Assembly: GCF_004339545.1 (NCBI RefSeq)
Contig: NZ_SMGD01000011.1
Location: forward strand, 620,001 to 684,000
Origin: Celerinatantimonas diazotrophica
Lineage (GTDB): Bacteria > Pseudomonadota > Gammaproteobacteria > Enterobacterales > Celerinatantimonadaceae
DNA: 64,000 bases
Direction: 5' to 3'
The translations under genes and the position numbers were made by a program. How positions within the stretch are numbered: the first letter of the stretch is position 1; each line of letters starts with the position of its first letter. Shown one piece after another: positions 20,416 through 31,303 of this stretch. A model generated the notes under the pieces. That model had not been told where the DNA came from. It saw only the letters and a list, made by a program, of their open reading frames with translations, and ran no database searches.

Positions 20416-20877
20416 ATGACACATTTTACGTTAGATGATATTATCACTGGAGAATATCGTTCGATTGGACTTTTAGTTCATCTATTAAACCAACTTAAAG
20501 ATAGACTTTTAAACGAACATTTAGTCCCTCTAGATCTTACCGCACAACAATTTAAAGTCATGCTACTGGTCTATCGGGAGAAAACCCAGCTATGCAAAGA
20601 CCTAAGCCAGGCCTTATGTATTGATGCTGGGGCTACAAGTCGGATCTGTGATCGATTGGAAAAAAAAGGATTACTAGTTCGCGAAAGAGATGAACAAGAT
20701 CGCCGTCGAGTTCAACTCAAAATGACAGATGAAGGGGTCAACCTTTGTCAGAAATCCCCACAGCTTATCATTAATGCATTAAATGAGTTTACACAAGGAC
20801 TGAGTGAAGACGAAATAACCATGCTGATGGAGCTAATGACTAAATTACTTAAGGCCAATGGTGCGTTACCCACATAG
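20416..20877 (+). CDS. MarR-family transcriptional regulator (EmrR-like)
   Basis: The 153-aa protein has the MarR winged helix (about residues 35-105): DLTAQQFKVMLLVYREKTQLCKDL, LCIDAGATSRICDRLEKKGLLVRE and the wing DEQDRRRVQLKMTDEG. The dimerisation helices are at both ends. It lies 50 bp before emrA, and the operators described at 20,337-20,407 sit directly upstream, so it very probably represses its own operon and releases DNA on binding a phenolic or toxic ligand. No clear Shine-Dalgarno precedes the ATG; the palindrome ends 8 bp before it. Confidence 0.9.
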   Translation: MTHFTLDDIITGEYRSIGLLVHLLNQLKDRLLNEHLVPLDLTAQQFKVMLLVYREKTQLCKDLSQALCIDAGATSRICDRLEKKGLLVRERDEQDRRRVQLKMTDEGVNLCQKSPQLIINALNEFTQGLSEDEITMLMELMTKLLKANGALPT

Positions 20878-20927
20878 CTGAGCAACGCTTTGTTATCTCT
20901 TTAAAATTTTTTGAATGGTTACAAATT

Positions 20928-22157
20928 ATGGCTAACTCAACTGAGCTAGAAGAAAATACAGTTGCACCACATACCCCTAATCGTATCAAAAAACGCAGAC
21001 GACTGCTACTGATGTTATTAACAGTGGCTATTTTGATTGCAGCCGGTATATTTGGCTATTACGAACTTTATGGGCGTTACTATGAGTCCACTGACGATGC
21101 TTACGTCAATGGTAATCTCAATGATATTTCATCCCAAATCAACGGCACCATTACTCAGGTATATGCCGAAGATGGTGACTTTGTGAAAAAAGGTCAACCT
21201 CTGGTGACGCTAGATGACAATCAAACGTCGATTGCCTTAGATAATGCTGAGGCAAATTTGGCCAATGTCGTTCGCCAGACCCGCGGTTTATATAGTGATG
21301 TCGACAATTATCGAGCTCAGGTAGAAATCAAAGAAGTGAATTACCGCCAGGCATTAGCCGATTACAAGCGGCGACAAAAACTGGCCCATAAAGGTGCCAT
21401 TTCAGTTGAAGAGCTCAATCATTATCGTGATGCGCTGACATCAGCAAAAAATGAACTGATCTCAGTCAAACAGACTTTAAAAGCAAAATTAGCCCTGACA
21501 GAAGGGGTTCCCATTGAAAAGCATCCAGCCATCAAAAGTGCGATTACCAAGTTACAACAAGCCTATTTGAATCAGCTCTACACTTCCATTAAAGCCCCTG
21601 TTGATGGTTATATCGCGCAACGCCAAGCACAGGTTGGTGAACAGGTTACACCTGCTACCAAATTAATGGTTATTGTCCCCTTACACCAAGTCTGGATTGA
21701 CGCTAACTTTAAAGAAAACCAACTACGAGATATGCGCATTGGCCAAAGTGTTGATATCACCACGGACCTCTATGGTGACGATGTTCACTACAGCGGCCAT
21801 GTTGAAAGTTTGGGTATTGGTACCGGGAGTGCCTTTGCCTTACTGCCAGCACAAAATGCCACTGGCAACTGGATTAAAATTGTCCAGCGATTGCCGGTGC
21901 GCATTGCATTAAACAGCAAGAACCTGGATAAATATCCACTGCGAATTGGTCTGTCAAGTTACGTTACAGTCCATTTAACTAAAAATAGTGGCCCATTACT
22001 TTCAAAACAGCCATTAACCAAACCGCGTTTCAGCACCAATATTTATAACAATCAATTAGAATCAGCCAATCATTTGATTGCTAAAATTCTGACCGCCAAT
22101 GGTATCAATGCTGAAAAAGCGCTGAAAGCAGTTAAGGAAACCAACCATCATGAGTAA
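20928..22157 (+). CDS. emrA: EmrA-type membrane fusion protein
   Basis: The 409-aa HlyD-family adaptor has a short cytoplasmic N-terminus, one membrane helix (about residues 25-45) and the signature YESTDDAYVNGNLNDISSQINGTI (about 54-77), which opens the lipoyl/barrel-sandwich domain. A coiled-coil hairpin (about 105-200) and the second lipoyl half (SIKAPVDGYIAQRQAQVGEQV) follow. It links the inner membrane pump EmrB to an outer membrane channel. Its C-terminal tail is about 20-30 residues longer than in E. coli EmrA. It overlaps emrB by 8 bp. Confidence 0.92.
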   Translation: MANSTELEENTVAPHTPNRIKKRRRLLLMLLTVAILIAAGIFGYYELYGRYYESTDDAYVNGNLNDISSQINGTITQVYAEDGDFVKKGQPLVTLDDNQTSIALDNAEANLANVVRQTRGLYSDVDNYRAQVEIKEVNYRQALADYKRRQKLAHKGAISVEELNHYRDALTSAKNELISVKQTLKAKLALTEGVPIEKHPAIKSAITKLQQAYLNQLYTSIKAPVDGYIAQRQAQVGEQVTPATKLMVIVPLHQVWIDANFKENQLRDMRIGQSVDITTDLYGDDVHYSGHVESLGIGTGSAFALLPAQNATGNWIKIVQRLPVRIALNSKNLDKYPLRIGLSSYVTVHLTKNSGPLLSKQPLTKPRFSTNIYNNQLESANHLIAKILTANGINAEKALKAVKETNHHE

Positions 22158-23655
22158 TGACCAATTTCGCCCACAGAACCTGGTTCTGGCGGCAATTGGT
22201 CTATGTTTGGCAACATTCATGCAAGTATTGGACACCACCATTGCGAATGTTGCCCTACCAACGATTGCCGGGAACATGGGGGTTTCAGCCGATAAAGGTA
22301 ACTGGGTTATCACCTCATTTGCTGTCTGTAACGCTATCGCCCTACCCTTAACCGGATGGGTGGCAAGAACGATCGGCGAAACCAAGCTATTTTTAGTCTC
22401 AGTTGTATTGTTCGCGGCCAGCTCATTTATGTGTGGGACCGCGCACTCGATGAGTGAACTTATCTTTTATCGCGCTGTACAGGGATTTTGCTCCGGGCCG
22501 TTATTCCCTATGGCGCAAACACTAATGATGGCTATTTTTCCAAGAGACAAGCGCACACTTGCTCTGGCTGTCATCTCAATGGTGACAGTGGTTGCGCCCA
22601 TTGTTGGGCCAATTACCGGTGGCTGGATCACCGATAGCTACTCTTGGCGCTGGATTTTTTACATCAATGTCCCCATTGCGGTCATCGCCACCCTAGTGGT
22701 TTATACGCAGCTCAAAGACCGTCCAGAAGAAAAAGTGAGAACACCAGTAGACTATGTAGGCCTTGGCCTATTAGTCGTCGGCGTAGGCGCCTTGCAGGTG
22801 ATGCTAGATAAAGGCAATAATCTCGACTGGTTTTCGTCACACTTTATTGTAGCCTTAACCGCTATCGCAACGCTCGCCCTCTGCGCATTTGTGATCTGGG
22901 AAATTACTGCCGAGCATCCCATCGTCAATTTAGGGCTATTTAAAGATAGAAACTTTGCCGTGGGAACCATCGCGCTCGTATTTGGTTATTCAGCATTTTT
23001 TGCCATCAACCTAATTTTGCCGCAATGGCTCGAACAAAATTTAGGCTATACAGCGGTTTGGGCAGGACTCGCCTCAGCCCCCATGGGAATTATTCCGCTG
23101 TTAACCTCTGCGGCTGTGGGCAAATATGCACCTAAATTTGATATGCGCGTTTTAGTGACGATCTCATTTATTGCGATTAGCTCATCGTGCTTCCTACGGG
23201 CGAATTTTAATACCGATGTGAGCTTCTTCTATGTGGCGTTAGTGCAAGGATATATGGGGCTTGGTGTGGTGTTATTTTTTATGCCTCTGACAACTATTCT
23301 GCTGTCTAACTTAGAAACAAAAGATTTAGCTGAAGGGGCTGGATTGGCAACGTTTCTCAGGGTCTTGGGAAGTGGCTTTGCCTCCTCATTAAGTGTCTGG
23401 ATTTGGGATCGCCGCGAAGTATTCCACTATGCGCAGCTTAATGAACATATCAATGCATATAACCCAAATGCCCAGAGCTATTTAGATCGCCTTGGCGGTT
23501 TTACCCAAAGTGCACTGGCACAGGTCAGTCACTTGATTGAGCAGCAGGCCATGATGATGTCGACGATCGACTATTTTTACTTTTTAGGCTGGTTGTTTAT
23601 TGCGCTACTCACGATCATTTGGTTTACCAAACCACCATTTTTTAGAGCTCATTAA
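22150..23655 (+). CDS. emrB: EmrB-type multidrug efflux MFS transporter (DHA2)
   Basis: The 501-aa protein has 14 predicted membrane helices and DHA2 motifs: LDTTIANVALPTIAG (motif D1, about residues 28-42), NWVITSFAVCNAIALPLTGWVA, the RAVQGFCSGPLFPM region and motif C-like VVAPIVGPITGGWI. It expels drugs or organic acids by proton antiport together with EmrA and a TolC-like channel, which is not in the window. The start lies inside the end of emrA (8-bp overlap). Confidence 0.94.
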   Translation: MSNDQFRPQNLVLAAIGLCLATFMQVLDTTIANVALPTIAGNMGVSADKGNWVITSFAVCNAIALPLTGWVARTIGETKLFLVSVVLFAASSFMCGTAHSMSELIFYRAVQGFCSGPLFPMAQTLMMAIFPRDKRTLALAVISMVTVVAPIVGPITGGWITDSYSWRWIFYINVPIAVIATLVVYTQLKDRPEEKVRTPVDYVGLGLLVVGVGALQVMLDKGNNLDWFSSHFIVALTAIATLALCAFVIWEITAEHPIVNLGLFKDRNFAVGTIALVFGYSAFFAINLILPQWLEQNLGYTAVWAGLASAPMGIIPLLTSAAVGKYAPKFDMRVLVTISFIAISSSCFLRANFNTDVSFFYVALVQGYMGLGVVLFFMPLTTILLSNLETKDLAEGAGLATFLRVLGSGFASSLSVWIWDRREVFHYAQLNEHINAYNPNAQSYLDRLGGFTQSALAQVSHLIEQQAMMMSTIDYFYFLGWLFIALLTIIWFTKPPFFRAH

Positions 23656-23660
23656 CAAAC

Positions 23661-23678
23661 CCCGGCCGATGGGCCGGG
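23661..23678 (+). terminator. GC-rich hairpin after emrB
   Basis: CCCGGCC at 23661-23667 pairs with GGCCGGG at 23672-23678 over a 4-nt loop, six bases after the stop codon. No T-run follows. REP array A begins about 20 bp later, so this could also be a REP-derived piece. Confidence 0.4.
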
Positions 23679-23699
23679 ATACATAAACACAAACAACCT

Positions 23700-24206
23700 C
23701 GTAGCACAGGTGCAATGCAATGGAACCCGGGACATCCTTAAATCTACCACCTTTCCCAGCATCCACTACGTTTCTGCAGGGCTACATTACACCAACAATC
23801 TCGTAGCCCGGGTGCAATGCAATAGAACCCGGGGAATTCTTAAAACAACGCACAATCCCGGCATCCGCTTCGCTTCTACCGGGCTACATAAATTCAAAAA
23901 ACATCTCGTAGCCCGGGTGGAATAAAATGGAACCCGGGGAACATTTCCTAAACAACCAACAATCCCCGGCATCCGCTTCGCTTCTACCGGGCTACATAAA
24001 CACCAACAATATCGTAGCACGGGTGGAATGAAATAGAACCCGGGGAATTTTTAAACCAACGCACAATCCCGGCATCCGCTTCGCTTCTACCGGGCTACAT
24101 AAACACACAAACCATTCTGTAGCCCGGGTGCAATGCAATGAACCCCGGGGAACATTTCCTAAACAACCAACAATCCCCGGCATCCACTTCGCTTCTGCCG
24201 GGCTAC
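23700..24206. repeat. REP/BIME array A: five paired units
   Basis: Ten palindromic half-units alternate in orientation. One type is GTAGCCCGGGTG followed by a spacer and GAACCCGGG; the other, read on the minus strand, is GTAGCCCGGTAGAAGCGAAG..ATGCCGGG. Both types begin with GTAG, the tetranucleotide found at the foot of RAYT-mobilised REPs. Linkers resemble ATAAACACACAAACCAT. The array fills the space between the convergent emrB and DUF748 genes. Confidence 0.88.
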
Positions 24207-24237
24207 ATAAATTCAAAAAACATCCGGAAGCTTCCGT

Positions 24238-27200
24238 TTATTCAGTGATCTGCAATTTAACTTTCGTACTGTCTGTTTTCAGCTCAGCTTTACTATTGCG
24301 CAAAAATATCCGGTCAGGATCGATTTTGTCGTGATTAACTAAATATGATTTAACCTGCTGGGCTCGAATTTGCGCCAGATTCTGCAACTGACTTTTCGGC
24401 ACTTTCTGCACTTTAATCAACTGATTATACATACTGATGTGCACGGCTGTCGTAACTTGCTCTGCAGATGGCTCTTTGCCACCTTGTTGAGCTTTTATCT
24501 GTGCCACAATTTTTTTACGCGTTGCTTTAACCGATTTTTTTAATTGCGAGGTATAGAGCTTATCCAATCCGTCCACTAATGGCCCTTGCATAGGAAATTG
24601 GCTGGCACTTAAATCTTTAGGTAGTTTTGCCAGGCCACTAACTTTTAACAATTGCTGTTTCAGTTTAAACTCGCTAATCGCTAGCGCATCTTGTGCCAAA
24701 TTAACGCTACCACGGACATTCACTTTTAATTTAGGCCGTTTTTTCAATGCCTCGGCCAACTTATCGAGACGTTGTTGCTCGCTTTTATCAAGCATGGCTC
24801 GCCCGGGTGCAAAAGCCACATAATTTAGCTGCTGATCGCTACCAACCAATTTGGCCAATAGCGAGAAGGGTGACATCACCGCCTTGGTAATCACATTTTT
24901 TATTGCTGCCCAGATAATACTCCCGACGCCAAAAGATGGATCATTCACATCCCCAGAAACCTGTACTCCTAAATCAATCACACCATGGCGGTCTTGCAAC
25001 AACGCTATCGCTAGCTTTATCGGCAAATTCATTGCCTTCGAAGAATTGCTCGCTTTACCAAGCTGTAGCTGGTTGATCACAATGTGGTTTTTACCCAATA
25101 ACTGATTATCTTTGAGCTGATAATTCAGGCCTAAATCCAGCTGTCCTTTATCGATGTAATATCCGGCATACGTCCCCGAATAGGGACTCACCGACACCAG
25201 CTCGACATTTTTAAAGTTCAGATCCAAATTCAAATAAGGCTGTTTGAGCAGTGGGTTGATCTCCCCACTGAGCGTCACGGGTGCATATTGATCAATGGCA
25301 CCTTTGAGATGAACCTTAGCAACAGTTCCAGGTTTCGATGATAAATGTGAAATATCACCATTGAGTGAATCAATTCCCGACGCAAAGTTTGGCGTAATTG
25401 ACCGATCCGCAAAAAAAGCACGCCCCTGGCTTAAGCTAATTTTTCCAATATTAATTTTCAGTGGATTTGCCGCCGATTTCGTTGCAGCAGTTTGCGGTGG
25501 TTCTTTAGCTTGGTGAGAAGATGGTTTGGCAGCTTGATGGCTGACCAACAAATGGCTCAAATTAGTTTGCCGTTTAGGGGTCACAACAACACGCAAAAAC
25601 GGCTTGGTCAATTGGATTTGCTTAATATCCAGTATATTTTTCGCTTGGGAAAAATGTACCGAATTAATCGCCATTTTCTGCCATTTTAAAAGAGGTTTGT
25701 CAGTGACATTATCGTCGATACTCAGTTGCGTCAGAGCCAAGTTCCCCTGATAATCAAATTGTTGTTTCGGACTAAAGCGCAACTGGGCAACGCTTGATAA
25801 CTGACCGCTGTGAAGCTGAATATTCACATAAGGGGTAATATACGCACCTAGTGTCGTGAGATCGAAATCGCTTAATTTTAACTTGGCGCGAACACTTTGC
25901 GTCTGGGGGACAATCTCGCCAGAACTCGATAATTGCCCGGCATTTTGATGAGATGGCGACATTAGCGCTAAACTCAGCTGGTATTTAATAGCTCGACTCA
26001 GATCACTCGATAACTGCCCAGTTTTCAAGGAGATTTTCTTGATATCCCAACGCGTCCCCTGACCAAAATCATCATCGACCAAACTCACTGAGCCATCTTC
26101 TAGCGAAACTTGGTCAAGCGATGCCTGCCAAGGTGCTGCTGATTGACCTTGAGAGGGAGCGCTTTTAGTCGATGACGAAGCTGGCCATTTTGGCGTAAAC
26201 AAACGCACCAAATCTAAGCTGTTATTCTTAAGTACGGCCTCAACCTGAGGCTTGCTTAACACAACTTGCCCAATACTCGCGCTTTTATCGGCACTTGAGG
26301 CATTGATATGTGACAGTTTTATATGCGCTAACGAAACCTTGGGCTGGGTTTTATCTTGCCACTGCAAATTATTCAGGGCTAACGAGCCATCATTGAGTTG
26401 CCATTGCAGACCATTTTTTTGAACATTAACAGCAAACAGCAACTTCGTAGTTAACGTCCCGTGGGCGAACTGAGCTCTGATATAAGGCTGAATCAGCTGC
26501 CAATAGGGTGTTAACGCCACGCGTTGCACGCTTAAATGCCCCACTGCTTTAAATGGTGATAACTGCAGTTGCCCGGTTAAATTCATCTGACCTTGTTGCT
26601 GGCCGGTGAGCTTTAAATCAAATTTATTATGTGGTTTGTCAGTTTGATGAGAGGAAATTAAAGCCCGCGTATCAAAATGATTCAAATTAAAATGAAGCTT
26701 TTGATAATGCAGATGGGTGCCAGTAGCTGAATCAGTAAAGGCAAACTGACCATTCAATAAGCTAATTTTACCAATGCGTAAAGCAAAGATTTTGCCATCA
26801 TCATGGGTTTCTTTAGGTTGTTTTTTTGCTCTTTGAGCGAACCGAGTGAGAATATCTTGAAAGCTTAGCGAACCATCTTGTTGCCGCGAAAACATGACAT
26901 CGGGCGCATCGATATTAATGTGGGAAAGCGTAGGGTTCAAAGTCAACAGACTTTGCCAAAAATTGACCTCTACTTCCAAACGCTTTAAGGCAAAGAGTTT
27001 CTTTGAACTCTCACTCTTAGCAACACTTAAATCATCGATGCGGGCTCGTAGCAAAAATGGGTTAATACTGACCTTAGCCAAGGAAACCTCTCGTCCCAAC
27101 ATCGTTTGCAACGCGCTCGGTAGCTGAGTTTGAATCACATATGGCGCAACTAACCCGAGGAGAATCAGATATATCCCATACAAGATGACGCCATAGGATG

Positions 27201-27255
27201 TGATTTTTAGCCAGATGGGAAAGCTTTTAAATTTTTTATAGGCTGATTTAAACAT
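24238..27255 (-). CDS. DUF748 (AsmA-like) envelope protein
   Basis: The 1,005-aa protein has a single N-terminal membrane helix (about residues 17-39). Long stretches of repeated beta-rich segments of the AsmA/DUF748 type follow, for example GREVSLAKVSINPFLLRARIDDLSV and IGKISLLNGQFAFTDSATG. The C-terminal region has VAFAPGRAMLDKSEQQRLDKLAEAL (about 840-865), which resembles an OmpA-like core, and a lysine-rich end. AsmA-like proteins form long bridge-like repeats in the periplasm linked to lipid transport and outer membrane homeostasis; the specific role of DUF748 members is not settled. The gene stands alone, flanked on both sides by REP arrays. Confidence 0.82.
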   Translation of the reverse strand: MFKSAYKKFKSFPIWLKITSYGVILYGIYLILLGLVAPYVIQTQLPSALQTMLGREVSLAKVSINPFLLRARIDDLSVAKSESSKKLFALKRLEVEVNFWQSLLTLNPTLSHINIDAPDVMFSRQQDGSLSFQDILTRFAQRAKKQPKETHDDGKIFALRIGKISLLNGQFAFTDSATGTHLHYQKLHFNLNHFDTRALISSHQTDKPHNKFDLKLTGQQQGQMNLTGQLQLSPFKAVGHLSVQRVALTPYWQLIQPYIRAQFAHGTLTTKLLFAVNVQKNGLQWQLNDGSLALNNLQWQDKTQPKVSLAHIKLSHINASSADKSASIGQVVLSKPQVEAVLKNNSLDLVRLFTPKWPASSSTKSAPSQGQSAAPWQASLDQVSLEDGSVSLVDDDFGQGTRWDIKKISLKTGQLSSDLSRAIKYQLSLALMSPSHQNAGQLSSSGEIVPQTQSVRAKLKLSDFDLTTLGAYITPYVNIQLHSGQLSSVAQLRFSPKQQFDYQGNLALTQLSIDDNVTDKPLLKWQKMAINSVHFSQAKNILDIKQIQLTKPFLRVVVTPKRQTNLSHLLVSHQAAKPSSHQAKEPPQTAATKSAANPLKINIGKISLSQGRAFFADRSITPNFASGIDSLNGDISHLSSKPGTVAKVHLKGAIDQYAPVTLSGEINPLLKQPYLNLDLNFKNVELVSVSPYSGTYAGYYIDKGQLDLGLNYQLKDNQLLGKNHIVINQLQLGKASNSSKAMNLPIKLAIALLQDRHGVIDLGVQVSGDVNDPSFGVGSIIWAAIKNVITKAVMSPFSLLAKLVGSDQQLNYVAFAPGRAMLDKSEQQRLDKLAEALKKRPKLKVNVRGSVNLAQDALAISEFKLKQQLLKVSGLAKLPKDLSASQFPMQGPLVDGLDKLYTSQLKKSVKATRKKIVAQIKAQQGGKEPSAEQVTTAVHISMYNQLIKVQKVPKSQLQNLAQIRAQQVKSYLVNHDKIDPDRIFLRNSKAELKTDSTKVKLQITE

Positions 27256-27387
27256 GTCGTACCATCCCTGCGCGATGAATATAATAATTTTATCAAAAAT
27301 TTAGTTCGTTAATGGAAATTGATGGCATTTTTTGTTGGTGGATTTTATACCGCCGAGGATTGCGACATAAGCTTGGGGAAATTAGCA

Positions 27388-27584
27388 ATTCCCCAGCATC
27401 CACTTCGCTTCTACCAGGCTACATCAACACACGAAACCATCCCGTAGCCCGGGTGGAATGCAATGGAACCCGGGGAACATTTCCCCAAACGCCTACCATT
27501 CCCCGGCATCCGCTTCGCTCCTGCCGGGCTACATCAACACACAAACCACCATCGTAGCCCGGGTGAAATGCAATGGAACTCGGG
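27388..27584. repeat. REP/BIME array B: four half-units
   Basis: Four alternating palindromes of the same two types as array A, with CATCAACACACAAACCA linkers. It lies between the DUF748 start and the poxB terminator. The region 27,256-27,387 shows no other structure. Confidence 0.85.
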
Positions 27585-27601
27585 GCTCTTTTCGCCAAAA
27601 A

Positions 27602-27627
27602 CAAAAAAGGCCGCTAAGCGACCTTTG
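27602..27627 (-). terminator. poxB terminator
   Basis: Read on the minus strand, AAAGGTCGC, loop TTAGC and GCGGCCTTT (with a G-U pair) are followed by TTTTT, 20 bp after the poxB stop. Confidence 0.7.
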
Positions 27628-27646
27628 CAATCAAAAATTCATTAGC

Positions 27647-29371
27647 TTAACGCAGCCAGTTCGTTTTACCCAATTCAACCAACTCACTGCCATCGCCATT
27701 AAGCACTGCTTTCATCATATAGATGCTAAAGCCTTTAGCGTGCTCAAAGTTCACTTTCGGTGGCATTGCCAATTCTTGTTTTGCAGTACGAACAGCTAAC
27801 AAGAACGGACCTTTACTACTCATCATCTGATCGACTGCTGCTGGCAAGTCACTTGGGTTAGTGACTGATGCACTTTCAATATGCAATGATTTAGCAACAT
27901 CCGCAAAATCAGGGTTATCAAGATCTGTATGACGCGAATAAAAACCACTGGCTTTCATTTCCATCGCCACAAAACCTAATGAGTGGTTATCATATACCAC
28001 AATTTTAATGGGCAAATTCAGCTGTTTGACGGTAAGCAGATCCCCCATCAACATGCTTAATCCGCCATCACCACACATCGCGATCACTTGGCGGTTGCGA
28101 TCCATTCCTTGGGCACCAATCGATTGTGCCAAAGAGTTAGCCATAGATCCGTGGTTAAATGAGCCAAGAATGCGGCGTTTGCCATTCATTTCAAGGTAAC
28201 GAGCCGCCCAAACGGTGGGAGTCCCTACATCACAGGTAAATACTGCATCATCGCTAGCTTTCTCACTTAACAGGCGCGTGAGGTACTGCGGATGAATCAC
28301 CCCTTTTTTGGTGGTTTCATTGGCCAGTTTGTCTAAACCTTTACGTGCTTCATGATAATGCGCTAGCGCTTTATCTAAGAAACGGCGGTCTTGACGAACC
28401 TGCAACATGGGTGTCAGTTTGTTGAGGGTTTCTTTTACATCACCCACCAGACCATAGTCGATCTGAGTATGTGCCCCCAGCGCCCCTGATTTAATATCTA
28501 ACTGAATAACCGTTGCGTCATCGGGATAGAAATTGCGGTATGGGAATGCACTCCCTAAAATCACTAAGGTTGAAGCGTTTTCCATCGCATGATAACCCGA
28601 TGAGAAGCCAATTAACCCAGTCATACCGACGTCATATGGGTTGTCGTATTCGATAAACTCTTTGCCGCGCATTGCATGCACAATCGGCGCTTTTAACGTC
28701 TCAGCAAATTTAACCACTTCATCATGGGCCCCTTTACAGCCAGCACCACACAATAGAGTAATATTATTGCCCCCATTTAAAACCTCTGCGACTTCTTTTA
28801 AAGCATCATCAGATGGGGTTAAAACAGGTAATTTAGGGGTCCGCCATTTGACTTTGGCAGTTTCAGGTACAGGTTGCAGCGCCACATCACCAGGCAGCAC
28901 AACGACAGCAACATCTTGTTCTAAGATAGCTTTGCGCATCGCAATTTCCAGAACATATGGCATCTGCTCAGGATTGCTAATTAGCTCACAATACACACTG
29001 CACTCTTTGAAAAGCTCTTGAGGATGGGTTTCCTGAAAATAACCGGAACCAATTTCCGCAGAGGGAATATGGCTGGCAATTGCTAAGGTCGGAACATGGC
29101 TACGGTGGCAATCAAACAGGCCGTTAATCAAATGCATGTTACCTGGACCGCAAGAACCCGCACAAACGACTAAATTACCGTCTAATTGCCCTTCAGCCCC
29201 CGAGGCAAATGCCGCAACTTCCTCATGACGGGTCGGCATCCATTCGATTTCTTTACGACGCTGTAAACTGTCACTCAGACCATTTAATGAGTCGCCAGTG
29301 ACCCCCCAAATTCGTTTAATGCCTGCTTGTGTAAGCACTTCGGCGATGTAATCGGCAATACTTTGTTTCAT
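27647..29371 (-). CDS. poxB: Pyruvate dehydrogenase (quinone) / pyruvate oxidase PoxB
   Basis: The 574-aa TPP- and FAD-dependent enzyme oxidises pyruvate to acetate and CO2 and passes electrons to ubiquinone at the membrane. It aligns with E. coli PoxB end to end, including the active-site Glu in [16 protein letters not shown] (about residues 48-63), the TPP motif starting [13 protein letters not shown] (about 429-441) and the conserved ending of the form [10 protein letters not shown]. That C-terminal segment is the lipid-binding helix that docks the enzyme to the membrane. AGAGG precedes the ATG. A CRP-like site lies about 300 bp upstream. Confidence 0.96.
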   Translation of the reverse strand: MKQSIADYIAEVLTQAGIKRIWGVTGDSLNGLSDSLQRRKEIEWMPTRHEEVAAFASGAEGQLDGNLVVCAGSCGPGNMHLINGLFDCHRSHVPTLAIASHIPSAEIGSGYFQETHPQELFKECSVYCELISNPEQMPYVLEIAMRKAILEQDVAVVVLPGDVALQPVPETAKVKWRTPKLPVLTPSDDALKEVAEVLNGGNNITLLCGAGCKGAHDEVVKFAETLKAPIVHAMRGKEFIEYDNPYDVGMTGLIGFSSGYHAMENASTLVILGSAFPYRNFYPDDATVIQLDIKSGALGAHTQIDYGLVGDVKETLNKLTPMLQVRQDRRFLDKALAHYHEARKGLDKLANETTKKGVIHPQYLTRLLSEKASDDAVFTCDVGTPTVWAARYLEMNGKRRILGSFNHGSMANSLAQSIGAQGMDRNRQVIAMCGDGGLSMLMGDLLTVKQLNLPIKIVVYDNHSLGFVAMEMKASGFYSRHTDLDNPDFADVAKSLHIESASVTNPSDLPAAVDQMMSSKGPFLLAVRTAKQELAMPPKVNFEHAKGFSIYMMKAVLNGDGSELVELGKTNWLR

Positions 29372-29668
29372 TGCGATCCTCTTTATCGATGTATAGGGAA
29401 AACTATGTCACACCAGTCGGGAGAGAACCCTCAATCGCAGAACGCTGACGATAGTATCGATACTATCTTTAGAGCATGTTAAATTAAAATGAGTAAGCTA
29501 AATATATTCAATCAGTTAGCGTAGACATACTCTAACGTTAAGCCCTGGCTAATCGCGCAGGATTAGGTCGCATTGTAGCCGCGTTTGACCAAATGCTGGC
29601 CCAATTCACAGGAGTCAGGTAGACGCCAGTGCACTGTGCCGGTGTTTATGCCTTTATCATATCATTAC

Positions 29669-29684
29669 TGTGATCTAGATCAAA
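29669..29684. promoter_or_regulatory. CRP-like site in the poxB-ugd intergenic region
   Basis: TGTGA-TCTAGA-TCAAA is one base off a symmetric CRP palindrome. It lies 298 bp upstream of the poxB start and about 440 bp upstream of ugd, with a MITE between it and ugd. The distance to either start leaves its target uncertain. The rest of 29,372-29,733 holds nothing I can assign. Confidence 0.45.
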
Positions 29685-29733
29685 CTATTAATTATTCGAG
29701 GAGCAAAAGTGGTCACCTGAATCTTATAGCAGA

Positions 29734-30002
29734 CTAGGGACTGTTGACCTTTGGTGGTTGAATTTTGTTCAAATTAAACGCATTTTGAACGCGGCGCCCC
29801 CTGCGACGCTTAATGAGTGAAGCAAGCCGGGGGCAACAAAGTTCAGGATGCGTTTAAATGAACCCCAAGGGCAGTATCTGAGAGGAATTTATCCAGCGTT
29901 AAACGTTCTTTGTGGAGAATAACTACACGGCACAACGTTTGCCTTGCCTAAATCTCTCTCAGATTTCTGCAAAACTAATCACAAAAGGTCAACAGTCCCT
30001 AG
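29734..30002. mobile_element. 269-bp MITE-like element, copy 3
   Basis: It has the same ends as copy 2 (CTAGGGACTGTTGACCTTT and its inverse) and nearly the same interior, including GAACCCCAAGGGCAGTATCTG and the subterminal inverted segments. It differs from copy 2 at a handful of positions. It has no ORF. It was inserted between the divergent poxB and ugd genes. Confidence 0.85.
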
Positions 30003-30124
30003 GTATTTTTGATAGAAATGACACATTACGTCTTTACTCTAGCGTATAATTTGCAGTGCTTTGGATGTGAGCTATCATCTGTGATGATTAAAGAATTAAC
30101 ACAATTAATAACAAGAGTTTATTT

Positions 30125-31291
30125 ATGAAAATTGCGATTGCGGGAACCGGTTACGTCGGGTTATCCAATGCCATGTTATTGGCACAACATCATCAAGTTG
30201 TTGCCGTTGATATTATAAAAGAAAAAGTCGAACAATTAAATCGGGGCCAATCGCCCATTGTCGATCACGAAATATCAGAATTTTTAAGCAATAAAGCGCT
30301 TAATTTTACCGCGACATTGGATGCCAATGAAGCCTATCATGATGCTGAATATGTCATCATTGCGACTCCGACCGATTATGACCCCGACACCCACTATTTT
30401 AATACCAGCTCGATTGAATCAGTCATCAAGCAGGTTTTAGCGATTAACCCCAAAGCCGTGATGGTGATCAAATCAACCATTCCAGTGGGGTATACCGAAG
30501 AGATTAAACAGCAATTTAATTGCGATAATATTATATTTTCTCCAGAGTTTTTACGTGAAGGCAAAGCGCTTTACGACAACTTATATCCCTCACGCATCGT
30601 CGTTGGCGAACAAAGTGAACGAGCTCAAGTATTCGCGAATTTACTCGTTGAAGGGGCGCTTAAAGAAGATATTCCTGTATTGTTTACCGATGCCACCGAA
30701 GCAGAAGCGATTAAATTATTTGCTAATACCTATTTAGCCATGCGAGTGGCCTACTTTAATGAGCTTGATACCTATGCCTTAAGTAAAGGACTCAATCCTA
30801 AGCAGATCATCCAAGGCGTCGGTTTAGATCCACGCATCGGCAGCCATTACAATAATCCGTCATTTGGCTATGGTGGCTATTGTCTGCCGAAAGATACCAA
30901 GCAATTATTGGCCAACTACGATGAAGTCCCGAACAATCTGATTCGAGCAATTGTCGATGCCAATACTACACGTAAAGATTTTATCGCGGACTCAGTCATC
31001 GAACGTAACCCAAGTGTTGTTGGCGTCTATCGTCTCATTATGAAATCGGGCTCTGATAATTTCCGCGCCTCCGCCATGCAGGGTGTGATGAAGCGGATCA
31101 AAGCCAAAGGGATTGAAGTGATTGTCTATGAACCCGTTCTGCAAGAAGATGAGTTTTTCAACTCCAAAGTCATCCGTGATTTAGATGAATTTAAAGCACA
31201 AAGCGATGTCATCGTCAGCAACCGGATGAGCGATGAGCTTAAAGACGTGGCCGATAAAGTCTACACCCGTGATCTGTTTGGGGCAGATTAA
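30125..31291 (+). CDS. ugd: UDP-glucose 6-dehydrogenase Ugd
   Basis: The 388-aa enzyme oxidises UDP-glucose to UDP-glucuronate with two NAD+. Present are the N-terminal Rossmann motif [14 protein letters not shown] (about residues 7-20), the block [23 protein letters not shown] (about 138-160) and the catalytic Cys in [11 protein letters not shown]-like [15 protein letters not shown] (Cys near 255). Its length is that of the bacterial single-domain-pair form. UDP-GlcA feeds acidic surface polysaccharides, fitting the 26-kb polysaccharide region that follows. It is transcribed toward that region. Confidence 0.95.
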   Translation: MKIAIAGTGYVGLSNAMLLAQHHQVVAVDIIKEKVEQLNRGQSPIVDHEISEFLSNKALNFTATLDANEAYHDAEYVIIATPTDYDPDTHYFNTSSIESVIKQVLAINPKAVMVIKSTIPVGYTEEIKQQFNCDNIIFSPEFLREGKALYDNLYPSRIVVGEQSERAQVFANLLVEGALKEDIPVLFTDATEAEAIKLFANTYLAMRVAYFNELDTYALSKGLNPKQIIQGVGLDPRIGSHYNNPSFGYGGYCLPKDTKQLLANYDEVPNNLIRAIVDANTTRKDFIADSVIERNPSVVGVYRLIMKSGSDNFRASAMQGVMKRIKAKGIEVIVYEPVLQEDEFFNSKVIRDLDEFKAQSDVIVSNRMSDELKDVADKVYTRDLFGAD

Positions 31292-31303
31292 TAAAGTCCA
31301 TGT